Shown here: one piece after another, positions 1 to 5,690 of the stretch
Position numbering within the stretch: the first letter of the stretch is position 1
Layout of the letters: each line of letters starts with the position of its first letter
Assembly (NCBI GenBank): GCA_003542955.1
Contig: DPJP01000374.1
Span: 17,961-24,867 of the forward strand
Source of the DNA: Armatimonadota bacterium
GTDB taxonomy: Bacteria; Armatimonadota; Zipacnadia; Zipacnadales; UBA11051
DNA length: 6,907 bases
Direction: 5' to 3'
Program-made: the position numbers and the translations under genes
The notes under the pieces: model-generated
The model's database searches: none
Told to the model about the DNA's origin: nothing
The model's input: only the letters and a program-made list of their open reading frames with translations

Positions 1-66
1 ATTGTGAGTGCCTGACCCCAGCTGTTGTTCCCAAAGCTCAGAACTCCTGAACAGTCCCTCCGCGTA

Positions 67-88
67 GCCCGGGCAGTCGTCTCCGGGC
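67..88. repeat. Short inverted repeat downstream of the exported hydrolase-like gene
   Basis: GCCCGG at 67-72 pairs perfectly with CCGGGC at 83-88 around a 10-base loop. It lies about 30 bases past the stop codon of the minus-strand gene ending at 120, where a terminator hairpin could sit. There is no run of T after the stem on the minus strand, so it does not qualify as an intrinsic terminator, and a 6-bp GC-only stem is easily found by chance in such GC-rich DNA. The rest of 1-119 shows no gene I can support on either strand. Confidence 0.2.
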
Positions 89-119
89 GATGTCTGGCTT
101 CGAGGGCCGCGTCGCCGCC

Positions 120-1955
120 CTACTCCAGCACCAGCACCCGCCAGTCGGCCGGTGCGATGGGGACGGTCAGGCTGGTGCCGTCACCGAGGTCGCCCAGCTC
201 GCCCCCGGTGAGCGCATCCCTCGCCCGGCAGCGGCTCTGTGCGGTGATCTCCGCCCATGTCGCCTGCTTGAGGTCCCAGTTGGCGATCATCAACAGGCTC
301 CCCCGCGGGAGGTCATAGAGCTTGCTGATCCCTGTCGGCGAGGAGACGGTCACCTGCTGGTCGACGAGTCGCCTGAGCAGCGGCAGCAGCCCGCGCTCGG
401 CCTCCCGGTAGTGTCCATCCATGTTCGAGCGCAGCCGGTAGCCGCTACGGATCATCCGGTGCCAGAAGGTGACATCATAGTCCAGCGGATGAGCGCCCTG
501 GATGTCCACGCACTCCCCCGCGGCCAGCACGGCCGTCCCGTCGGCTGCAGCCCTCGTGATGGCCTCGTGTGCGGAGGCGCTCAGGAAGCGCACGTTCGGG
601 AGCACAAGCGCGTCGAGGCCGTCCAGCGCGCCGTCGGCGAGCTCATCCTCCATCACGATGCGGAACGCCACATTGCCGCGCAGGAGGGCAAATGCCGTCG
701 CCTCGAAGCTGTGCAGATGCACCCAGCGCTCGCTGAGATTGGTCTCCCACGGCTGCTCGAGCACCTCCGTCGTCGTCGAGTAGAGCAGCCCGACCTCCGC
801 CGCGGCCGGACTGCGCGCAGCGATGAGTTCGCCGAGCCGGACGATCTCGCGATTTGCCGTCTCCATTCCGTCGAAGCCGTCAGGGTACTCCGCGGTCATC
901 GAGCCCGAACACCAGTAGCAGATGGCGTTCCCGCCCTCGGTGACGGTGATCCTCGCCATCTGCGCGATCTCCTTGGGGCTCATCATCTGCGTGCGGTTGT
1001 AGCTCTGCAGGAATGGTCCCTCGGTACACAGCACCAGCTTCGGCGAGTTGGCCGTAAAGTGGCAGCCGACGGCGAAGTGCTGCAGGCCGTCCTCATCCGC
1101 CTCCGGCACCCGCGGGAAGGGAAACGCCTGGAAGAGGTACCAGTTCCTGACCTGGATGCGCTCGATGCGCTGGATGAGGGCGCTCGCGCTGCGCGGGAGC
1201 GCCTCCCGCGGCATACTGGCATTGAGCAGTCGCCCGTAGAAGTAGGAGTCAGACGGGATGGTGTACATCAGCAACTCGCCCGAGACTGATCTCACCGCCT
1301 GTGACTGCTCGCGCGCGTAGCGGAGCAGGCCCTCGCGCTGGAACTGCTCCCACTGCAGCAGAGCATCGTCGTCATCGACCACACCCGTGCCCCCGTGGAC
1401 CTCGAAGGCGGGCGGCTCCAGGCCGGAGCGTTCCCTGAACAGCCGCGTGCAGGTGTCGCAGTAATCGCAATCCACGCGCACGCCCCAGCCATCGTCGAAG
1501 GCGAAGCCGCCGAAGACCGAGTAGGCTGAGTACGCTCTGGCCTGCGCAACGATCGTGTCGCGCATCCACGCATAGAACTGGTCATTCTGCAGGCAGGCCA
1601 TGTCAATTCTGTTGCCGGCGCAGTCGTATGCGTCGGTGCCCTCGGGGTTGTGAGCATAGTAGTTGCTCATGATGAGCACCTTGATGCCCGAGGCGCCGTA
1701 CTCGGCCTGGAGGCGCTCCCAGCCTGCCCGCTCCTTCTGTGGCAGGCAGGGCGCACCGTCGGGGCCCGTCTCCAGGTCGAGTGCCACGTTGGTGTAGACA
1801 TACCCTATGCCCGCCCGCTGCAACCACTCGGCGGGCACCGGGTTGGCTCCATCGACAAGCGTAATGGCCTGGAACCTGGCGTCTGCCATGGTAGAGAGCC
1901 CTCCCGAAACGACGACCGCAAGTGCGAGCAATACCACCCGCAGCCCCGGCTGCAT
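120..1955 (-). CDS. Exported glycoside-hydrolase-like TIM-barrel protein with GH42-trimerisation-like domain
   Basis: This 611-residue protein begins with a signal peptide: an Arg at 6, a hydrophobic run at about 7-18, and a likely cleavage after Ala-Asp-Ala (24-26), so it should be exported. Residues about 28-380 read like a TIM barrel of the hypothetical glycosyl-hydrolase (GHL/GH42/GH29-like) type. Seen here are a strand ending in Lys-Val-Leu-Ile-Met-Ser-Asn (92-98), a Phe-Asp-Asp-Gly motif (153-156), and a Cys cluster of form CxxCxxC (163, 166, 169). A strand ending in Cys-Thr-Glu-Gly (310-313) follows. Residues about 386-485 resemble the GATase-like trimerisation domain of GH42, with the strand Leu-Asp-Ala-Leu-Val-Leu-Pro-Asn at 447-454. 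A small beta domain (about 530-611) ends the protein. Asp154/155 and Glu312 are my candidates for catalytic acids; that is inference. The start is ATG at 1955, chosen over upstream in-frame starts (to 2012) because of its strong ribosome binding site and the signal peptide. It is divergent from the aldo/keto reductase. Substrate unknown; a catalytically inactive binding protein is the alternative. Confidence 0.85.
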   Translation of the reverse strand: MQPGLRVVLLALAVVVSGGLSTMADARFQAITLVDGANPVPAEWLQRAGIGYVYTNVALDLETGPDGAPCLPQKERAGWERLQAEYGASGIKVLIMSNYYAHNPEGTDAYDCAGNRIDMACLQNDQFYAWMRDTIVAQARAYSAYSVFGGFAFDDGWGVRVDCDYCDTCTRLFRERSGLEPPAFEVHGGTGVVDDDDALLQWEQFQREGLLRYAREQSQAVRSVSGELLMYTIPSDSYFYGRLLNASMPREALPRSASALIQRIERIQVRNWYLFQAFPFPRVPEADEDGLQHFAVGCHFTANSPKLVLCTEGPFLQSYNRTQMMSPKEIAQMARITVTEGGNAICYWCSGSMTAEYPDGFDGMETANREIVRLGELIAARSPAAAEVGLLYSTTTEVLEQPWETNLSERWVHLHSFEATAFALLRGNVAFRIVMEDELADGALDGLDALVLPNVRFLSASAHEAITRAAADGTAVLAAGECVDIQGAHPLDYDVTFWHRMIRSGYRLRSNMDGHYREAERGLLPLLRRLVDQQVTVSSPTGISKLYDLPRGSLLMIANWDLKQATWAEITAQSRCRARDALTGGELGDLGDGTSLTVPIAPADWRVLVLE

Positions 1956-1960
1956 GGTGT

Positions 1961-1967
1961 CTCCTCC
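1961..1967 (-). promoter_or_regulatory. Ribosome binding site of the exported hydrolase-like gene
   Basis: On the minus strand the bases read GGAGGAG, 5 bases before the ATG whose first base is 1955. This near-perfect Shine-Dalgarno decides the start and rules out the 19-residue longer version that begins at 2012; it also places the signal peptide at the N-terminus. Confidence 0.85.
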
Positions 1968-2058
1968 GCTGTGCGACATCGCGACGCTCCAGCACACGGA
2001 CATCTTCGCCACAGAGCGGCTGCAACCCTTGACATCGAGTGATGAAGGTTCACGTCTG

Positions 2059-2107
2059 CGCGCACGGAAGGACTCACATGCGCCTCATGCTTCGCCCTCC
2101 GTGCGCG
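2059..2107. repeat. 10-bp perfect inverted repeat in the reductase leader
   Basis: CGCGCACGGA at 2059-2068 is the exact reverse complement of 2098-2107. The 29 bases between (2069-2097) contain a possible 2-bp extension of the stem after a one-base bulge (2070-2071 with 2096-2097). The second arm ends 33 bases before the ribosome binding site of the aldo/keto reductase. It could be a leader-RNA hairpin or a pair of half-sites for a regulator of the divergent genes. The arms are GC-rich, so chance is a real alternative. Confidence 0.35.
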
Positions 2108-2140
2108 GATTGGACGGGGCGTGGCGACATCAGCGACGTG

Positions 2141-2147
2141 GGGGAGG
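2141..2147 (+). promoter_or_regulatory. Ribosome binding site of the aldo/keto reductase gene
   Basis: GGGGAGG lies 8 bases before a GTG codon at 2156. It supports GTG as the start and a protein that begins exactly where aldo/keto reductase homology begins, rather than the 39-residue longer version beginning with GTG at 2039, which has no comparable site. Confidence 0.8.
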
Positions 2148-2155
2148 TTGTCAGA

Positions 2156-3157
2156 GTGGAATACGTCCAGTACGGCAACTCAGGCCTCAAGGTCTCGAAG
2201 CTCTGCTGGGGCGCGATGAACTACTACGAGAGGGTCAGCGAGGCGGAGGCCATCGCGAGCGTCCACAAGGCTATCGACCAGGGCATCAACTTCTTCGATA
2301 CTGCGGATGGCTACGGGCGCGGACAGGGTGAAGTCGAGCTTGGGAAGGCGCTCAAGGGCAAGCGTGACGGCATCGTGCTGGCGACCAAGTGCTGGGTCCC
2401 CATGTACAAGTGGCCGGGTGGTCGCGGCTGTTCGCGCTTCCACATCATGCGCGCGGTCGAGGACAGCCTCCGGCGCCTGCAGACTGACTACATCGACCTC
2501 TACCAACTGCACCACCCGGACCCAAACACGCCGGTCGAGGAGACCTACTCGACCCTCGACACTCTCGTCAAGCAAGGCAAGGTACGACACCTCGGTGTCG
2601 CCAATCACTACGCTTGGCAGGTGGCACATCAGCTCGGGCTGGCGGCGCTGCGCGGCTGGGAGCCGCTCATCTCGCTCCAAGTGCGCTACAACCTGCTCGA
2701 CCGGGTGATCGAGAACGAGACGGTGCACTTCTGCAAGCGCTTCAACATCGCCCTGATGACCTACGGTCCCCTGTGCGGGGGCATTCTGACGGGCAAGTAC
2801 GGGCGCGGTGAGCCGATACCCGAGGGCAGTCGTCTCGAGGTCATCCCGATGATGCAGGATGCCCTGACCGACGAGGTGTTCGACGTCCTGGATGAGGTCC
2901 AAGCGATGGCGGGCAGGTACGGTATTGGCATGAATCAGCTCGCGGTCAAGTGGGTGATCAGCAAGGACTACATCACCACACCGATCATCGGTGGCAGCAG
3001 GCCGGAGCACTTCGACCCGATGTACGAGCTGTTCGATATCGAGATCCACGATGACGATATCGCCCGCCTCGACGAGGTGACCTACCGCTTCCGGTTCCAG
3101 GAGTTTGCCAACCAGCCGAAGGTCGAGGGTGGCGCTATCTCGCTGAACCGATGGTGA
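2156..3157 (+). CDS. Aldo/keto reductase (NADP-dependent oxidoreductase, K+-channel beta-subunit-like group)
   Basis: This 333-residue cytoplasmic protein is a full-length member of the aldo/keto reductase superfamily, which reduces aldehydes and ketones, including sugars, with NAD(P)H in a TIM barrel. The catalytic tetrad is complete: Asp48 in Phe-Phe-Asp-Thr-Ala, Tyr53, Lys78 in Ala-Thr-Lys, and His119 in Gln-Leu-His-His. Cofactor contacts are visible at Gln175 with Tyr178-Asn179, at Tyr-Gly-Pro-Leu (203-206) followed by Leu-Thr-Gly-Lys (211-214), and at Ile-Ile-Gly-Gly-Ser-Arg (277-282) near the C-terminus. The Gly-Arg-Gly-Cys-Ser-Arg segment (89-94), with a histidine two residues on, and the overall length place it near the channel-beta-subunit-like and YghZ-type reductases rather than the shorter xylose-reductase type. 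The start is GTG at 2156, chosen for its ribosome binding site and family alignment. It stands alone on the plus strand, divergent from a secreted hydrolase-like gene and convergent with the toroid protein. The context suggests work on a released sugar or derivative; the actual substrate cannot be read from sequence. Confidence 0.95.
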   Translation: MEYVQYGNSGLKVSKLCWGAMNYYERVSEAEAIASVHKAIDQGINFFDTADGYGRGQGEVELGKALKGKRDGIVLATKCWVPMYKWPGGRGCSRFHIMRAVEDSLRRLQTDYIDLYQLHHPDPNTPVEETYSTLDTLVKQGKVRHLGVANHYAWQVAHQLGLAALRGWEPLISLQVRYNLLDRVIENETVHFCKRFNIALMTYGPLCGGILTGKYGRGEPIPEGSRLEVIPMMQDALTDEVFDVLDEVQAMAGRYGIGMNQLAVKWVISKDYITTPIIGGSRPEHFDPMYELFDIEIHDDDIARLDEVTYRFRFQEFANQPKVEGGAISLNRW

Positions 3158-3163
3158 GGCGGC

Positions 3164-3177
3164 GGAGCTACAGCTCC
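3164..3177. repeat. Inverted repeat across the convergent stop codons
   Basis: GGAGCT at 3164-3169 pairs perfectly with AGCTCC at 3172-3177, with two bases between; sterically this gives a stem of about 5 bp with a 4-base loop. It covers the TAG stop (3168-3170) of the minus-strand gene and lies 6 bases after the TGA (3155-3157) of the reductase. A bidirectional terminator would fit the convergent layout, but neither side has a T run and the stem is short, so this is weak. Confidence 0.25.
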
Positions 3178-5624
3178 AGGTGCTCGAACCTGCCGGGCCA
3201 GAGGTGGACTGACGTCACTTCTCCATCCACCATCAGGTCCAGCTCGCCGGTCTCTCCGTCGGCGAGCTTGACGAACTTCAGGCCCGTCGTTGTGATGTGG
3301 GCGCTCCAGGGCTTGTAGCTGGAGAGTGCGGCCCCGCAGGGAAGGAAGACGGCCGAGAACGCGTCTATCACGAGTGTGTAGGACAGGATGCGCCCATTCC
3401 AGGATGCCGTCGCGCCGTAAGGGACGGGGAGCATGTCCCAGCCCTTTGGCTCGAAGTGGAGCTGTAACTGGGCGCGGTGTCGGGAGCGGTTGACAGCCGC
3501 CAGCCCGGTCGCCGTGAGGATGGCGTCGGCGGAGCGGTGCTCGGCGGCGCGAAGGACGCTCCCCGGCTTGTTGCGCGTCTGCTCCGACAGTTCGTTCGGG
3601 TAGATGGCGGCCGCAATACTGGAAATCGTGTCCCCGGCCGCATAGTCCGTCCGCTCATCCGAATACGAGAGCATCAGGAAGTCCTCCATCCCCGTGTAGG
3701 ATGGATAGACATGCTTCGCCTGGTACGCGATCCCCTTGCTGCCGAAGACGATGTAGCCGATTTGATCGTCGACATTGACCCAGTCGGTCATCTGCGTCCG
3801 GAACCACTCGTCCTCCGGCCCCAAACCTGAGGCGCTTCTGAATTCGCCGCCTTCGGAGAAGAGCGTGCGCCGGCCGGGGGCAACGCCGGGAAGAGCGAAG
3901 TAATCCTCATTCCGCACGCCGACCTCACCACTGCGCTGCTCCGTAATCGTCACATCGCCCGCGGCAACGGCAGTGTCGAAGTAGTAGGCGACATCGTCAC
4001 AGGGCGCCACAAGCGCCAGATACTGGATGATCGCGCCCGCGGTACGCTCGACGCGGGAGAATGCGCACATGGTCTCGCAGTCTGCGCGCACTGTGTTGGC
4101 CAGTTCGCGCATGGCGCTTGAGCGCGGCGGATCGCACACGAACGTGCCCGCCAGGCTCGTGGGATGCGGTGTGATCGCCCACGAGCCGGCCCGCGGCTGG
4201 ACGATGACGACCGGCCTGTTGCGCCATGAGAGCGCCGCGCGGGAGTTCTCGCCGTTGCGGAGCGCAGTGCCGCCATTCTCGAACACGTACGCGCCCTGCT
4301 GCCACTCGCTGAATTCGTCTGCCGCGCAGGGCTCAACGCCGTCGCCGAGCACCCAGTGCAGCAGTAGCGCCTGGGCATAGGAGTTCATCGCCCCGCGCTC
4401 GGCCGTGCGCATTGACTGGTACTGGTTGAGCTTGTATGCGCCCGGGTCGGGTGTGTACAGATGCCCCGCCGGCAGGCTGTCGACGATCCTGCGGGCATTC
4501 GCGGCGCACTCGCGCTCGAGGTAGGCCGCATGGACGTCCCCGAACAGCACGTTCATGCCGGCATGGATAAACGAGTTGTGGTAGTGCGTCAGGTACCACC
4601 AATCCATGCTCTGGACCGCGCCCAGCGCCCCGTCGCGCTCCGCGAAGAGCTTCAGCGTGCGGTAGAGGGCCTCCCGGTTGAGCCGGCACACCTCAGGCGG
4701 CTCGTACCCGGCTATCCGATGGTGGAGCATGATGTTGGCGGTGTAGCCCAGGCCGCTGGCCATGTAGCTCGGGTGCACGAAGTCGTGGTTCTCGGCGGTG
4801 AAATCCGGGTGCGTGGTCGCCCCGACCGTCCACTCCCTGACTGGCTTGCCCTGCAGCTCGGCATGGTTGCGCCCGCAGTCGTACGGAGTGACGATGATGT
4901 TGGCGATCCACCAGTCTGCCGCCTGACGCCACCTCTCCTGGCGTGGATGCTCGGGCATGATACACGCGGCGAAATCCAGCGCGTGCGCTGTCCAGCCGTT
5001 CTCCTCGATCTGCGTATCGTAATACGTCCCGACCTTCGGTGGCTCGTCACACCAGCGGTCTGCATACCACTCGGCCACATTGAGCGCCAGTTGCCGGGTC
5101 TCGTCGTCTATCTCGTCCCACAGCAGCATCGCCGCCATGCCCATCCCGACGACGCTGCCGCCCGTCTGTGACGACATGAAGAAGGCCATCCCCGGCCACG
5201 TCAGCGTCGGGTGGCTTTCGCCCCACTTGCGCTTGGCGCAGTGGGGGTTCGGGCCGTCCACGCGCACACAGTCCTCCGGCCCCGACATGTGCGTGAAGCC
5301 CAGGTAGCGCACCGCGCCAACGGCCGTCTCGAGCAGCCTCTCCGCCGGTGTGGCGCACTCGAGGCCGAGTGCCTTCACAGCCCGATAGCATACGGCCACA
5401 ATGAAGGCCGTATAGGAGCTTTCCAGCCCGTACCAGTAGCTGCCGCCGTAGAAGTGCCCGGCGCCGGGGCGGCCGTCCCAAGGCTGGTAGGTCTCCACGG
5501 CAAGCGGCGCCCAGCGGGCGAGGGGCTCGGCATAGAGGCGTACCCAGTCATCCGAGAGTGCGGCAGGCAGGTTGATGCGCGGCGTGGCCGCTATCAGGGC
5601 ATGATTTATCTCGATGTCGCTCAC
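3168..5624 (-). CDS. Unassigned large protein, predicted alpha-helical toroid plus beta-sandwich (carbohydrate-active enzyme-like)
   Basis: I do not recognise a named family for this 818-residue protein. Residues about 25-430 are helix-rich, with regularly spaced Trp/Tyr/Gly segments typical of (alpha/alpha) toroids. From about 440 to 818 the sequence is beta-rich, as in the C-terminal sandwich of heparinase II/III-like and PL8-like lyases. Motifs that look active-site-like are Arg-Lys-Trp-Gly-Glu-Ser-His (132-138), Glu-Glu-Asn-Gly-Trp-Thr-Ala-His (207-214) and Gly-Arg-Asn-His (251-254). The most striking are Glu-Asn-His-Asp-Phe-Val-His-Pro-Ser-Tyr (278-287) and Tyr-His-Asn-Ser-Phe-Ile-His (348-354). 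Asn/His/Tyr sets of this kind serve as catalytic residues in toroid lyases, but assigning them here is inference. There is no signal peptide or membrane segment, so it is probably cytoplasmic. The start is GTG at 5624 with GGAGG 7 bases upstream. It follows the GH38-like gene by 66 bases on the same strand, so an operon is likely. A hydrolase or phosphorylase with the same fold is an alternative to a lyase. Confidence 0.85.
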   Translation of the reverse strand: MSDIEINHALIAATPRINLPAALSDDWVRLYAEPLARWAPLAVETYQPWDGRPGAGHFYGGSYWYGLESSYTAFIVAVCYRAVKALGLECATPAERLLETAVGAVRYLGFTHMSGPEDCVRVDGPNPHCAKRKWGESHPTLTWPGMAFFMSSQTGGSVVGMGMAAMLLWDEIDDETRQLALNVAEWYADRWCDEPPKVGTYYDTQIEENGWTAHALDFAACIMPEHPRQERWRQAADWWIANIIVTPYDCGRNHAELQGKPVREWTVGATTHPDFTAENHDFVHPSYMASGLGYTANIMLHHRIAGYEPPEVCRLNREALYRTLKLFAERDGALGAVQSMDWWYLTHYHNSFIHAGMNVLFGDVHAAYLERECAANARRIVDSLPAGHLYTPDPGAYKLNQYQSMRTAERGAMNSYAQALLLHWVLGDGVEPCAADEFSEWQQGAYVFENGGTALRNGENSRAALSWRNRPVVIVQPRAGSWAITPHPTSLAGTFVCDPPRSSAMRELANTVRADCETMCAFSRVERTAGAIIQYLALVAPCDDVAYYFDTAVAAGDVTITEQRSGEVGVRNEDYFALPGVAPGRRTLFSEGGEFRSASGLGPEDEWFRTQMTDWVNVDDQIGYIVFGSKGIAYQAKHVYPSYTGMEDFLMLSYSDERTDYAAGDTISSIAAAIYPNELSEQTRNKPGSVLRAAEHRSADAILTATGLAAVNRSRHRAQLQLHFEPKGWDMLPVPYGATASWNGRILSYTLVIDAFSAVFLPCGAALSSYKPWSAHITTTGLKFVKLADGETGELDLMVDGEVTSVHLWPGRFEHLEL

Positions 5625-5631
5625 AACAGTG

Positions 5632-5636
5632 CCTCC
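5632..5636 (-). promoter_or_regulatory. Ribosome binding site of the 818-residue protein gene
   Basis: On the minus strand GGAGG lies 7 bases before a GTG at 5624, which supports this non-ATG start. The 66 bases between the stop of the GH38-like gene and this start (5625-5690) hold no clear promoter or terminator, consistent with read-through from the upstream gene. Confidence 0.75.
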
Positions 5637-5690
5637 AGTGCTCGGGGTGGTGCTGCGGTCGGAGATGAGAACGGCTGTGGTCAGGCCTCG

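Larger units (their letters stand above)
1956..2155. promoter_or_regulatory. Divergent intergenic region, presumed to hold both promoters
   Basis: This 200-base stretch separates two genes transcribed outward, so promoters for both should lie here. A perfect -35 hexamer TTGACA occurs on the plus strand at 2029-2034, but 16 to 18 bases downstream (around 2051-2058) there is nothing resembling TATAAT. A housekeeping sigma-70 promoter is therefore not convincing. I see no good -35/-10 pair on the minus strand either. An inverted repeat at 2059-2107 is listed separately. The in-frame extension of the reductase back to 2039 falls in this region and is not supported by homology. Confidence 0.4.

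Noticed and set aside
67..88. Intrinsic terminator for the exported hydrolase-like gene
   Set aside because: The stem is only 6 bp and no T run follows on the minus strand; kept only as a low-confidence repeat.
90..1289. Long open frame of 399 codons on the plus strand, antisense to the exported hydrolase-like gene
   Set aside because: Its composition is Arg/Ala/Leu/His-rich with no recognisable domain, and it mirrors the high third-position GC of the real gene on the other strand; the minus-strand gene has a signal peptide, family motifs and a strong ribosome binding site.
2039..2155. N-terminal extension of 39 residues on the aldo/keto reductase
   Set aside because: The family alignment starts at the GTG at 2156, which has a good ribosome binding site; the extension has Cys/His/Arg-rich sequence without family similarity.
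2180..3049. 289-codon minus-strand frame inside the aldo/keto reductase gene
   Set aside because: It lies wholly opposite a clear reductase with an intact catalytic tetrad, and shows the codon-complement pattern typical of GC-rich shadows.
4461..5171. 236-codon plus-strand frame opposite the 818-residue protein
   Set aside because: No motifs, Arg/Val/Pro-rich composition, and fully covered by a better supported gene on the other strand.
5625..5690. Separate promoter between the GH38-like and toroid genes
   Set aside because: No -35/-10 pair is visible in the 66 bases; co-transcription from upstream is simpler.
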